This document shows positions 38,401-53,400 of a stretch of DNA of 64,000 bases, piece by piece (positions within the stretch are counted from its first letter, which is position 1; every line of letters begins with the position of its first letter). Source of the DNA: Membranipora membranacea (Eukaryota > Bryozoa > Gymnolaemata > Cheilostomatida > Membraniporidae); contig OU612072.1 of the NCBI GenBank assembly GCA_914767715.1, positions 14,756,001 to 14,820,000 on the forward strand. Direction: 5' to 3'. The notes beneath the pieces were generated by a model that saw nothing but the letters and a program-made list of their open reading frames with translations, did not search any database and was not told the DNA's origin. The position numbers were made by a program, and so were the translations under genes.

Positions 38401-41400
38401 TCTATTCCAGACCAAATGCATCTACCCACTCTTCGTTTGTCTGCAATGGTCTCTGGTCTCTGAGAGGCCTGGACCTTCACTGAAATTGCAATTTATTCCA
38501 TCAGTCTCAAGTATGTTACCACGACACCATGGAACATAGATAGCAATGTCCTCTTATCTCTGAAAGGCCCAATCATTCTTGAATCTGTAATTTATTCCTT
38601 CTTTTCTCTATTTTTCAGCAGTCAGAGACAAGGCGGGTTCGGCCGCCCAGACGTAGTGCCATGTCAGCATTGTGTGGATGCTTTGGAGTTAACAGTCAAC
38701 CTTCAATTAAACATACAGGTATGACGTAACAAGGCTTCCCTAGTTTAAGTTCATTGAAATGCGGGGCCAATTTCAACGTAATTTGAACGAGGAGTTTGTC
38801 CCTAACTCCGTGATCTGGTGAAAATAATGATTGTCACAATGCCACTACCAGGCATTCCATTTTATGAACCAAAACCAGATTGCGGAATTTCACTACCAAC
38901 GACTCTGCCCCAACTGCAAACTACATCAAACAGTAAATATTATTGTACAAATCGTTCAAGGTTGAGTATGTACGTAGTAGTTCGGTTGACGACCTGATAC
39001 CATTGTGGGTCGCATGACAAGGCTAAACGGTGTTATGTCTGAGAACTGATACATTCCAATCCTCCGCTGCTACTTTATTCTGTGGGCGTTAAGCCGATCC
39101 CATGCAATATTTTTTGACGCCATCGACATCGATAAGTTCACAATTACAACAGAGAACATAGAATAAGTCTCTGCTTACACTCCATTTTGATTGATCCGAC
39201 AGACTTACCGTTTGACATTCCTACAGGTATGGGCCAAATATACTCTGATCGCTAAGTCACACCCAGATAAATTTACAATAACTGTTTGTACCGGTTAGAC
39301 TGTCTATTTTGGGCTTTGATTACAAGTCTAAAAAACACATCAGAGCAAACTGAATGATTTGAAACTGCTATCCCCTTATCGATTGTATTGAAATTGCCTG
39401 TGACTGATTTTATATATCAAGGATAGCTTGGGTCCTCAACCGATCGGGTGCAAATGTTTGAGGTGCTCCACTACAACAGTTGCGCATCACAAACTTTCTG
39501 TTTGAGTGCTCAAGCTATACCATAGTAGATCAAAATTCGATGAACTTTTTCATCTGTGATTCCGTTCCCTTGAATCTTTCTCTGCTGCCAAGTTGGCAGC
39601 AAACCCAATTGTTACTATATTGACCTATGCAGATAGATCCTCTTTTCTGTCTTTCATGACATGATTGTCTTGATCCCACAAGAATTGATTCTGGTTTTTT
39701 AATTTTGTGGTTTGATCATTGGTGAATGGGTTACTGTTATGATTAAAATTCCTTCAGTATCAATCTCAGATCAAGGCATACCAAAGCAACATGCAGCTGG
39801 TTTACAATGCATATGGATGTACTGTGTTTATCAGCTAAATAAAAGTTGTTTTGTATCTATCAAAGGTGATACATTTTTAACCATCTGTAACCATCGGGTA
39901 AAATTGTATCAATCTGTCGTGATGAGCCTCATCTTAGTATTAACCCACAATGCAGCCTCTCCATGAAACATTTCTAGCTTGAGCTCAGTCACTCGGGCAT
40001 TTTTTGAGTGCATTCCACAATGCAGTGTTCTGGAATTTCCAGTGAACCAGATTTATTGTAAGATGTAATAGGTATAGGAGTTTGTGAACTGTAAACCCTG
40101 GCAAAAGCTCCAGCCTGATGATGCATTGTGGGAAGGGTATAGGAGTTTGAGCTGTTAACCCTGGAAAAAAAAACTAGCCTAATGCTGCATTGTGGGAATG
40201 ATACAGTAAATGACGGAAATGTCATAATCTATACACCTTGAATAAACTATCATAATATTTGCTTATTCAGGTAACGGGATGGTGAAGTTAGAGCCTGATT
40301 TGCCGATGCCGGCTGAGGCAGAGCTCAATGCTAAGTTTGCCGAGCTGGTGGATGAGCTGGGACTAGAGAGGCAGCACAAGGAGGCCATGTTTGCCATGCC
40401 TCCTGAGAAAAAGTGGCAGATATACTGCAGCAAAAAGAGGGTCAGTGTTTGACGAATACCCAAAGACCAATGCATGTTATAGTGAACTAGTTACTTATGA
40501 CAAATTTCCGTCACATTTCCATGGTTAAAAACATTCTATAACATAATCATAAGTAATACTGCCTGACTGGTCTGTGGGTAGAAGTCTTTGATATTACATT
40601 ATTATATTTAAGCTTTTAGTTTCGTAGTTTCTAGTTTAATTCGTTACTAGTTTCTAGTTTTCTTGTGAGAGCGTTCTCATCCAAACAAGTCACCCTGTCC
40701 CTCAAATTTCACAACTTTGTAGGTAAAGTTTAGCCAATGTGTTGGCACCAATCAGAGGCAACACATTGGCCAGAGAAAGTTAGACAGAACAGTGATTTCG
40801 CTTTCTAATTAAATATCTCTTATTGAGATATTTACATTCATAACTAAACCACCTCATCCTCACTTCTGAGAGCCTCAGCCTCATTTCTGAGAGCCCCAGT
40901 CTCGTTTCTGAGGGCCTCAGTCTCATTTCTGAGAGCATTATCTAAATTTGCAGTATCTCCTCAGACATTACCACACAAGCTGTCCAAACCAATTTCCTGA
41001 ACTCCTTGTTATTCCAAGTTTCATTGAAAACATTCTACATGATATATTGACCTTGGTTGAGAAAACATACATTCATTTGTATAACAGTGATCTCATTGAC
41101 AGAAATATTTCCAAGAATAGTTTGGCACAATCCAATCACTTCCTGTCTTTCAAGTCTGACCAGCCCATTACAGTAGATGATTTAGCTGTCACTCTATGCC
41201 AAAATTTACCAATGGCACTGGTCATGCCCTCAAAAGGTTTCCGTTCCAATCTATCAATCTAACTCAAGTGGGACTAGCATTCCTCTGTATCAACGAAAGC
41301 CAATTGCTATTTTAATCCAATGACTCCACCTTCCTTTACCTGATATTGGTACCAAAATGAAAGATGTAGGAAACATGCCATTGTCTCGGGGGTGTGCTTG

Positions 41401-44400
41401 TTCTTCTTTTATGGTGCTGATTTAAGGTGGGTGGGGGAGGAAGGAATTATGACTCTGAATATGCTTTTGATTATTTACATGGAAAATAGCATTTGTCACG
41501 TCTATTGCCCAAGCTCGATTTTTTCATAACCAATACCCGGTAGTTTATCGCCTATATAGCTTGAATACTACAGTGGTAACCCATATAGTATATACTTTTG
41601 AGAACTGCAAAGTTGAACTAAATTTTTATTTTTACACAGGAACAAGACGATCCCAGTACAGCTCATTACCCAGACTACTATGTAGAGCATATCCGTAAGA
41701 TGTCTCAGGTCGTCACTCTTGTCTTCAATGATAACGCAGAGTCTAGACTGAGTATGGTGGATAGTCTAAGAACAGCACTCCGCACACAACCTCTCAGGTA
41801 GGCTAAACATAAAATTAAACTTATTGAAGCTTGCCTACACTACCACACTATCAGTCATCTGGGAAACAGCTCGGGGTAGAGCAACTCCAAAAAAGGCAAA
41901 TTGTGCATCAAACTTGCACTTTCTTAACATGATGTTACTTTTACTCTAATCAACGAAGTTTGTTGATCTCATTATTGCTTTTAAAGATATCCCCTCAAGG
42001 AAATGATGATTTGAGTGAGAAAATCTCTTTGGCATGAAGCCGTTTTCAATTAAAAATAGGAGGATGAAACCAGGCAAATTAATTGATCTCATCACCTGCC
42101 CGAAAGGTGAAATATATGGTATGGGTCAGTGCTAGGTGTCAAATTTGGCAGAGGCAGACTTTCAAACTTTTAAAAATCTAAGGTTTCCACATACACAGAG
42201 AACTCACGCAATCTGAAATACTCATGAATCTGTTTTTTTTTTGCAGTTTTGTGACGAGGTTTATAGAAAAGGACGGATTGCAATGTCTTCTAGACTTTCT
42301 CCAAGGAATGGACGAGGATACAATGCAGGGTTCAATCCACACCAGTATTATAGGCTGTATAAAAGCGCTCATGAACAGCACGGTAAGCTGGCAGCATGAT
42401 GTTTTAATCTTGCAGAGTCTACACAAGAACACTGATGCATGTTTATATATATTTTTATTGTCAATCTACAATCATCTTTAGGAATGTTTTTCATGCAGTG
42501 ACAGAACAAATAAATTAAACAATAAGGAAAAGCGGAGAGAAAAAGAAAAAAAAATACACTAGTAATAAAAATGTTTTGTTGCTTAACCAACCACTGATGA
42601 AAATCATAATGTCAGGCTTAACTCATTGACGCTAAATATATGAGCAGAATTATTTTAGTGGTCCCCAACACCTGAGTGCAAGCACAGCCATCCCGAACAC
42701 TTTTAAGGGCTGGCTGTGAGTGCAAGCTCTATGTATTATTACATCTAGTACCCAATGAAGTTATCCCTCCCTGAGCAAAGTGGAGATAATGACCACTTTT
42801 CTATACTGATTTAAGAAGTAGTATGATTGTCCCAGATTTCCCAACTGCTTGGGACCTCATCTACAAACCATGGCAGGGTCACAATGTCTCCTATCACCTC
42901 CTAGCTGATATCCTAAAAAGCCTAAGCTGATCAAATCACTTATGTAAACTGTTGAGAGCATTTTTTTTTATATTTTTCTTTGACTTGATTATTTTTTATT
43001 CATTATTATAATTACATTATTTTGTTTTGCAGACTGGTCGTGCTCATGTCTTAGCGCACACTTCAGCAATCGACACGATAGCACAGAGCCTTAGTTCAGA
43101 TAATATCAAGACTAAGATCTCCACCATCGAGATATTGGCGGGCATGTGCCTCGTCCCTGGAGGTCATAAAAAAGTTCTGGCCGCCATGTATCACTTTCAA
43201 AAATATGCCTGTGAGCGAACTAGGTTTCAGGTGAGTTTATGATTGATACATCAAGGATTCTCAAACAAATAATAATCAATAATTGAGGTTATCTTTTCTA
43301 AGCTCACAAGTATATGATTGAGGAAAACCAAATACCTTTGAAAAGTGGTATCATATGCAGTAGTGGCAGATAAATGATTAGTCGTTCTCCAGAAAAAGTG
43401 AGAACATTTTTTCCAGTTCTATCTCATTCAGAACGCCAGCATTCTGGATGTTCAACAGGCAGCATGTAAATAGCTGAAAAATGAAGAAATTCAGCCATTT
43501 TAGTAAATATTAATCTGGACAAACAGTGTTGATAATTAGCATTACCCATCGCAAACAGCATTTATTCTTACCTCTGAGGGTCACATGACCTCTTGCATTC
43601 AATGTGATCATAGTAGATTTGTGTTATGTTCACCTTTTTGAACCTAATAAACATGTCGGCTCTAAGGTCACAGCCACATTTACAACCTTGATAATCAGAT
43701 TTGCACATATTTGGATTTGTTCCTCCTTGAGACGGATTTTGTCTCACAGTATCTGCACCAGTACATATGAACAATTTATTTTACTATATACTCATCGGTT
43801 ATTTGCAGACACTGATAAACGACCTTGACCGCAGTACCGGTGCGTACAAAGAAGAAGTCGGTCTGAAGACGGCTATCATGTCATGTATCAACGCCATGCT
43901 CAAATACGGCGCTGGTCAGGTAAGCTATCACTCGCTTCATTCTCATCAAACATTCAGCATGTTAGTTCCTGGATAAGGGAAATTTGGAAAAAAAAACTTC
44001 ACAACATTTGATGTTATTATCAGATTTATCAGCCAGACAGATCAGCAGAACTGACTACCTGGGGACAGCTTATAAGTGAGACTTATCACTATCCATCTAT
44101 TGAAGTCTTACATGAGGAGTCAGACCTTAAACTGTCAGCATTTCACGGAACAAGTTTTCTTTCAATCCCTAGCCTAATCCGCCCTGCCAGAGAAACGGCA
44201 CACTGATCGTCCTCAATTTCTGATTTTAAGTTGAAGATTGCTTGCAAAATATCTCACCGACCCTCTAAAATCTCTCCATTATTTTCACCTGTATTCCTTT
44301 ATTTGTAGAACATATTGGAGTTTAGGATGCATCTACGATATGAGTTTCTCATGTTAGGTGTTCAGCCTGTCCTAGAAAAACTAAAGAAGCACGGAAACTC

Positions 44401-47400
44401 AACACTAAACAAGCACATAGAGTTCTTTGAGCTTTTCCGAACATCAGACGAAAAAGAATTTGCCAAAAAGTTTGACACAGTAAGTTTGAATTTCATCATA
44501 CATTCACTATCTAACTCAATATTGAGCTACATCAGCTGTGTTGTGTAATGATGGTAGAAAAGGGGCACAACTTCAAATTTGCCACTTTGGAAATATAGCC
44601 ATTGTCAGATTATTGCCAGTACTTTACATGACGTAATATATACTCCTCATAACCATGTATCAGAGAATTTGATTTAGTATCCTGGTTTAAGGTCTGTGAA
44701 TTCTCAAACTTACAAATTCTACTTTTGTTAAGAGAAGAAATCGCATTCATTTAATTCAGTGAAATAATTGGTAGCACTGAAAAACATGGGAGCTTTCAGT
44801 TAAATATGTGTATCCTAGGTTTTATGGCACCCATTGATGCAGTAATACGTACAAATCTTCTCGCTGCTTCTCTTTTAAATGATCTCGTTTTCTATGTTCT
44901 GCAGGTACACGTGGACACTCGTAGCGGTACGAGTATGTTTGAGTTACTACGTAAGAGAGTATGTCTCTCCTCCTCCTATTCACATCTACTATCTATACTC
45001 AAACATCTACTCATGTTACCAAGTAGGTCAAGGTCAAGAAGTGAATGGTTTTAAATCATAAGACCTACTTATTGGGGGCCGTGCTTACTACTTTATTTGG
45101 TTTCAATTTGGCATCAAATTGGGCTTCTATGTATAGAGTTTATAGAGTGATATCAAACTATTCGGTGTAGGATCATGAGTAATTGAGACAAAACTAGGGA
45201 AACCAACATCAGTGGAATAGTGAAGATTATGTAAATGGCGCTGACACAAGCTCTAGATGAGCAGGTCATTTCTGGTTATCCTAATGATACATGCTGAGAA
45301 TTGCCCCCTGGAACATTTTGCTGAACCCAATCGGTCCTGCTTTAATCTACTTTCCAAATTCTATTTTTACAGATCAGGCTAAGGGCACATCATACTGGTC
45401 TCTAATAGACAAGTTAGTACAACAGGTCACTCTACAGCAGAAAGATGGAGCTAATCCAGATACAGAAGTAGCTGAGATAGATGTACACAAAGTCGTCAGG
45501 CAGTAAGTGTGACTGTTAACTCAGTATTGTTAGCGAATCTTTACTATGGGTACATGGTACACACATTGCACTCTACTTAATTATTCAAACCACCGGAGAC
45601 CTCTAAACTTTCTCACAATAAAACAAATGTTCAAATTAAGTGACTTTAGAATGCATTTAGGTTTGGCCGAATGTTCCAATATTCCTATTAAATCAAGCGG
45701 GTGTCCAAAACTCTCTGAATCCATTTTGCCTGTGTTTGGAGTTGCTCTCCCTGAAGCAGCCTAGCAGCCTTTCACTGATGGTTTACTGGTATGGCGGGCG
45801 CGGCTCGCAATGCAGGCAAATTGGGTCTCGACTAAGTATGTTATTTGTCAATGCGTATGTACTATTATAGGCGGTGGTAGTCACACTTCTATCTCTCATT
45901 GAAATCATCACCATTATTATAATGTTTACCGCATTCTTCATTTTAGAGTAATCTCCTCTTCATCAATGGAGAAAGTAATGAAATATTCTTGCTTGTTATT
46001 TTCCGGTTTAGCTTGTATATGTAACCATTTAACACTGCCCCTCAGAAACTTAACACTCAGAGCTGAAATCTAAGATGGTGGCTTCCAATTGGTAGCCAAC
46101 TGATGGATGTTGATAGCTTGAAAATAGTTACTCTTATGCTATGGCAGAAATGTGATGGTAGAAATTAAGTGACTGGAATCATTAATTGTGCCTTGGTGTT
46201 CTTTGAAAGAGTTGTTATTCTTGATAAAAGCATGGAGTTCACCTCAATTATTAAGGACAAACAATTTAGAAAAATCATCCTTTATCCTCCCAATTAATTG
46301 ATGTTGGGCTTATCATGTCTTGCTTTTATTGTTACTCATGGAATCAGGGTTGTCTAGTTTTCTTATGTGGTTTTCCAGGCTTATTCAACCGATGTAATAT
46401 AAATTCAAATAACTTATGGACGTCATGTCATGAAACTATTGGGTAGCTAACCATGCTGAACTCAAATACAATTATTGCATCCCGAGGTCGGAAACCATTA
46501 ACTAATGACTTAGGAGGTTTTACAATTTATGTCTCTGGAAAGGAATGTTACTATAGAGCAGGGATTTAAATACCCAACTTTTTTTATTATAGAGCATGGG
46601 GTTTGATGAAAGTGTGGTTTTTACCAGTTACCAATTGAAAGCATTTTCTTAGCCCAGAATTATTGTTTATATTGTATGCAGTAGTATGTCTTTGTGAATT
46701 TATCCCCCCCTGTTTAAATGTCATAAATGGCTTAGCAAAGTTACTGATGTCATTTGTTTCTTCCTACAAGCATTTAAAAATGCGTGAACAACTTTCGAGC
46801 CAGTTTCAATATTTTGGTCCACCTAAGACACAGCAACTAAGTAGCTACCACATAACAAAGATCAATTCGTTACTGTTTTTACTGGACAACGTACATAATG
46901 AAGATATATAATAACGGTACACGGGTAATGCTATGCTAAAGATGTGCTTATTTCTTCTTGCTCTTAATCGTGATGGGCTGCTTTAAAGTCAACTCACTGT
47001 GGTGGCTGAGAAGAAATCACTTTGATGTTGGTGCCGTGGTTAATAGCTTTTCTGTGATGTTATCAGGTTAGCCCAGGAGAATGAAGTCAAGTCCGCTCAG
47101 TCTAAGATCAGAGAAACTCAGAAGGAGAACGATGAATTGATGAGACAACTCCATAAAAGAGAGAGGGAATGTGAGGCCAAAACACAAGAAAAAGATGAGC
47201 TCATGCAGGTACATAGTGTGATGATGATAGCGTGTGAATAGTTTACCTGCAACATATTTGTCCATCATAATGCTTTCTTGGTATTCTGTCCCTAAATATA
47301 ATTTTTATTTTAATTGTATTACTTTAGTTGTTTCTTGATCGACAAATTAAAGTGATCACACAAAAAAAAACTACATGTGCAACAGACAAATTTTAAAATA

Positions 47401-50400
47401 TCTCCATTTTCTTCCCAATGTTCATTATCAACGGATATGGTCAGATTTGTGAGCAAAGTGTAGCACAGCGCCACAAATTGGTTTTAGCATCGCCTTTTCC
47501 ACTTTAAAAATCAATCTCTTTGTACAATCACTGGTTCTCAGTTACAGCTAACACTCCCTTGCGCAATGAGCTGCCTTTTTCTTTTGTCTTGTAACTTGAA
47601 GTTGTTTTCCCTCTTGTAGACTGTCAATGATATGAAAACGAGGCTTGAGATTCAAACCAAAGAAGCCGCAGAGCTCACTACAAAAATAAATGAGTTTCAA
47701 GCTCAGATACTGGTGGAGCGACAAGAGAAAGAGAAACTACAGCAGTTTGTCAAGTCTGGTTCTCTGCCTGATGATACTAAAATGGGGGCGTTCAGTGCCA
47801 TGCCCATACCACCCCCACCAATGCATGCAGGTTAGTGGCTATTTTATATAGAAACCTGCCACTTTCAAATTTTAATCTTCTGCTTAGAAAATCACAAGTA
47901 TTCCCAATAATTGTACACCTGAGTTTGTTTTAAAATATTAATTGATTTCTAGATCATTGTAAGTGGCCTTAGCTTAACAAGATTCCACTACATGAAAATA
48001 TAATAACATAGTCTATCATGTTATATTATATATATGTCATTATTATATTGGACCTTATAACCATAATGCTTTTATTTTGTAATTTTACAGCACCTCCACC
48101 TCCTCCACCACCGCCTGGTATGGGAGCTCCTCCCCCACCACCACCGCCAGGAGGACCCGGAGCTCCACCTCCTCCTCCTGGTATGATGAAAAAAGCCCCT
48201 CCTAAACAGAAGAAAGTACCCAAACCAAGTATAGCACTCAAATCATTCAACTGGACAAAAATACCTACGGTAGGTCTTGAATGATTATAAGCTTGGGCAT
48301 AACTAAATATGTATGGAATCCTGGCACTCTCTATTCTCTCTACGTCTTCTGACACTTTTTGGAGAAACCATAACCTGGGGTTTTTTTCAATTAGAATGAG
48401 CGTTAGTTTTCAAATCAAATTATCACAATTACTTCGCTCAAGATTTTCACTCAATTTGTCATTCAACTAGACAGAATTTGATCCCAAATCAGAATGTATG
48501 TACATGTAGTTCCGTCAATGGGTGAGCAATTTGAGAACGGGATACCTTTCAATCATATAGTAATCACGTAGTAATCTACGTTTTGATCACATAGTGTTTG
48601 TGTTTTTTTATTGGAAAGACTGTTGAAGTGAGTGCGCCTTTAAACTTATAACTCTATTAATTACCAGGACAAGACAGTAGCGACAGTCTGGGAGAACCTG
48701 GAAGACGAGACAATGTATAAAGAGCTGGATCTACCAGAGTTTGAGCAGATGTTCTCAGCCTATCAGCGTAAAGATGGAGTCAAAGAAGTCGTTCTCGATA
48801 ACAAGAAAAAAGAAGTCAAGGTCAGTTTATTATTAGAAATAAAGATTAAATATCTGTTTCCGCAACATCGAATTGTCTCAGTCATTGGCAGCCACTTTTT
48901 TCCTTTTTAACATGAGCTATGTAATTATTTACTCGACTTGATGCACATGTGCTAATTCATTGTCATTGCTCATCTATCAGATATGCACAATAAGGAAAAC
49001 ACATTTTCAAGAAATGAATATGAGACATCGAAAATGACTAGATGGACAGTTTTCTTTTGAGTCGTTTAGAGATTTGTGTCTGTTTTCACTGTTGATAGGC
49101 TAATTCAATATGCTATAGTGACAGATGTTGAGTAGAATGGAATGATATTTATTGTATTCATGACAAATCCTTTTTTATGTTTTTTACACACACACGTATC
49201 TGGCAGCTTGGAGCTCAGTCAATGTACATAGCTGATGACTCATGTAATCTTTGGTCTGTTGTTCCAGGAATTATCAGTTATAGACGGCAGGAGGGCACAG
49301 AATTGTACAATTCTCTTATCTAAACTCAAGATGACTAACCAGGAGCTGTGCAGGGTGTGTGGATATTGTATTACATTACTCAAAATGAATGCAAATATTC
49401 AAACTAGTCATTATCAACAAGGATTTGGAACTTGATCCAAAATTGATCGGTTTTAGATATTACCAGGAAATTGAGTTCTTATCAAATATTTACCAAATAA
49501 GTTATTATCAACAGGGATTTGTAATCGGATTTAATTAATTAATATAGTTTAATTTTTAAATGAAATCAAGTAACCCTTAGGGTCCTTAGATCCTTCCAAC
49601 GCTTGTTATCTTAATACTTCCTCATGGAATTTTCGAGGAGGCCGGGACAATATATTTTACATTGTAAACCAGGGTTGCCTCACATAATTTTGAAATTCTG
49701 TTGGTCCAGACTAGAAATAATGGTCACTTCAGCCAAATCTCAATGCTCTATATTCACACCTTTTTTGCTCAAAGCTCAATTAGGACAATTTTGGTGGTCC
49801 CCAGCAGTGTACTGTATTTAGAGTTCCAGGTCTACAGCATATAAGAGTTTGGCCTGCCCCCCTTGGAAATATAAGGCTTATATTGCATTGTGAGATAAGT
49901 GTGTAGCCGCCAACTATGTTGTAGTAGTGTGGTGTAGTTAGATAGCAGTTATCTAACATTACCACTCTTCTCTCTGGTGGTTACAGGCGATATACTCTAT
50001 GGATTCTATGGAGGAGTTACCTAAAGACATGTTAGAACAGCTACTCAAGTTTGTACCGACTCCAGAAGAGATGCAGATGTTAGGAGAACACGAGCATGAG
50101 CTCGAACAGATGGCCAGAGCTGATCGATTCTTATATGATGTCAGCAAGTAAGTTACTCTTTACTCCTTACGTGGATCCTACACCGTCGTCCCTAAGTTTT
50201 GGGATACTAGTGTTGGTCAGCTTTTATTTCCACAAGATAAGGGGATAAATGACGTATGTAGATTGAGTAATATCAGCTAGCCATAATTTTTCCTTTTTGA
50301 AACATGCACAAAACTTTTACTCCTACAAGTACGTTACTCCTTAAGGGTATCTGGAGTTTAATCAAGGTAACCATAGGTTGATTATGATCACTTCATGTCG

Positions 50401-53400
50401 CTTATTTTAGAGTTCCGCATTATGAGCAGAGGCTAAATGCTTTGTACTACAAGAAAAAGTTCTCAGACAGAATCGGGGAAGCTAAACCCAAGATTATGGG
50501 TAAGTAAACTGCCTTGTGGTATTTAGGGGTAGCAGAACAGTGTCCATTTCTTTGCGCACAGTTATACGCTACGTTTTGGTGCAAAACTAAGCTGCAAAAA
50601 ATTGTATTATCCCACTGAGAACAGGTACATGGGCATCATTATATAATCAAGATGACTATTGATGTGGCTTTTCTGTTTCTACTATAAAAACAGTTTTGTG
50701 AAGGATACAAGTCACAAATTATAATGGTTTGTTTTTATGGAAACCAATTTTTAATGGTCTATCAAGATGCCAGCTCCATATTTGATGTTTTGCGGCTTGG
50801 AAATAGTCCAAATTGGACTACTGGTGTCAACTTTGTATTCAAATAGTGAACTGATCTATTTTACAGATATTTTAGAAGGTTCTAAACAGCTCTACGCATC
50901 CAGAAAAATACGAAAACTTTTAGAAATTGTTCTCGCTCTAGGCAACTACATGAACAAGGGCAACAGAGGCAACGCCTTTGGATTTAAAATCTCCAGTCTA
51001 AACAAAATACAAGACACAAAATCCTCACAAGATCGAGACATCACCATGTTACACTATCTTGTCGACTTATTTGACAAACAGGTATGTTTTCCAAACATTT
51101 GACAATTGCAATAATTTTGGTTCCATCGTACATTTGTATTGCTTGGATTATCCAACCAATACAATATTTGAATGGATATTTGTAATGATGGCTTTGTAAA
51201 CTTGATTGGTCAATCTTGACCAATGAAAAGATGGCTTGCTTTACAACGTTGAGTCATTTCACTTGTCATGCGCCCCATTGACGATAATTTCGGCTTTTTT
51301 TCCTCAGGGTGTAACAAGAAATGTTTTAATCCATTTTTTTTCCCAGTAGTACACTTTTTTTATCACAGGTCGAAAGATTACAATTTTTACAGTTTTCTTT
51401 CTGTGTAATTGATTTGCTGCCAAAAATAACACAAGTATAATATTTGGCTCTGTGACATGTAGACCAATTACTAAAACAGGCAGTATTGAAAATATTTAAT
51501 ATTTGGGTGCCAACACAAGACCCATAACTACACACAAACTCGTGTTTTCATTGGTCTAATTTTTTTTACTTTTACGACTCTAGTATTCAAAATCTTTGAT
51601 GCTTTTGTAGTCTTAATGACTCATTTTTATTTTTTTAGTTTCCTGAAATGAGTAAACTAGAGAATGAGATTGCCAAAGTAAAGGATGCTGCTAAAGTCAG
51701 GTAAGTGGCAGCATAACTGACTGGTTTATTTAATGCCTCAGGGCCGTAGTTGAGAACAAATGGTAGGGGAGGCAAAAGCCCGGGGCGAGTTCGGAGCATC
51801 ACCATGAGGGGTGCTGTTAGCTCCTCCCCAAGCAATTTAAGGCATATGAATAGCAAATGGTAATCCTAGAGAAGCTGATCCTGATATGGATTACTCAATT
51901 ATGGTGATTTTAGGCTTTTGTATTTAGTTTTCTAGGGAAGGCAGTACCTCCGTGCCTCCCCTAGAACTACCGGCCTGTTTCTCCATCCATTGGACCAAGG
52001 AATGTTCCCTGCCCAATTGCCTAGGATATTTTCCACATTAAACACTCAGATCATCCCAACCATTGAATCTGGCAATGTCCTCTGTTGTTGGGGAAATATT
52101 TGCTGTGTCCAGTTGTTTCCAAATAAATAAATGAATAAAATATATGAATACTTTGGTACTTTTGTGAGTAAGAAAGTCTGAGAGTAAAAGAGCAATAGCA
52201 ATGGTGGGCAAGGGTATATGATTGTTACCCAACACTAGCCACCCAAACTTTCAAAGCTGTTAAAGAAACTAGTGTGAGACTAACTTTCAAATACTGATCA
52301 ATTTTAGCTTTGTCACGCTGCCGCTGCCACGGTTTTCAAAACCAAAAAAAAAACAAAATCTGTGGCCATGTGACAAGGCTAGATCGGTTTTCATTGGTCG
52401 TTCTTTGGGTATGCTAAGAGAAGAAAGAATAATTAAACACACCACTTTCAATTAATAAGGATAAATGGATGGTTTTTTATGATATCATATCTTTATGTTG
52501 CAGTTTGGCTGAGCTGGACTCAGAAGTTCGTAAACTCGGTAAGGAATTGAAAGAGATTGAGAAGGAAATCCTTTACCAGAGAAATCATAAGACAGGACAC
52601 CCAGATGATAAGTTTATACATGTGATGGGGGACTTCGTCACTGTGGCTACTTATAAATTCTCTGAACTGGAGGAGAAATCTAAGGAAATGCAGGATAGGG
52701 TAAATATATATTACCATCATTATATTAACATATATATTGAATTTTAAATGTTTTCTATAAAATTTCTTTACTGTTTTTAATTTCATTTTTGATCTTTATT
52801 TAATTGATCAAAGTCCTCCTGGCTCCTGGTTTACAACACGACAATGTCTTCAACCCAAAAGTACCAAGTACATTATACATCTGAGAAGCAAATGCTTAGA
52901 AAAAAGATATGTCCGTGGGACTTTTTCAATGTTTTTTATGTGAGTATATGCTGAGATAGTGAAGGGGATGACGAGTAGCCTATGTCAATCACAACCTAAC
53001 GCCCCTTCTTGGACATTTGGTGCTTTGCCAAATCAGATGTTTTGCCAAATCATCGGCCCTTGACATTTTCGGTGTTGTTGCAACACTTGCAATGATGACA
53101 ATTTCATAGCGAACTCTGTTTGAATGAAAATAATCACCACCGCACACAAATGCACAAATGGAATGAATAACAATCATTGCCTTTGTCAAACCTTCATGTT
53201 TGCTCCACTTTTGTGGCAGTGCTGCTAGCTGACTCATAGTTTGTCTAGCCACAAAAATTGAGTTTTTGCGTTGTGTGGGAAAATAAGGTTGACATATGTG
53301 AAACTGTCCTGATTATGAGGTACATTGGTCAAACAGTGATGAAAAAGAATTTGATCAATGTTGTATTGCAGTACACCAACATATCACTGCGCTGTTATTA

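Larger units (their letters stand above)
26427..38618. other. DAAM intron 1, 12.2 kb
   Basis: No recognised gene lies inside. Contents seen: a (GAT)n run near 29881-29903, a 1.08-kb unit bounded by inverted repeats (30038-31114), a poly-G run near 33100, and an alternative first exon at 36537. Open frames of 158 codons (minus, 35270-35746) and 144 codons (plus, 36779-37213) show no family features. The rest I could not assign. Confidence 0.6.

Noticed and set aside
40948-41262. 104-codon frame considered as a retrotransposon integrase remnant ([17 protein letters not shown])
   Set aside because: Slight resemblance to the start of an integrase zinc finger, but the His and Cys residues are absent and no other pol motif lies nearby.
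48026-48355. 109-codon minus-strand frame rich in glycine
   Set aside because: It is the shadow of the DAAM FH1 proline tracts read on the other strand.
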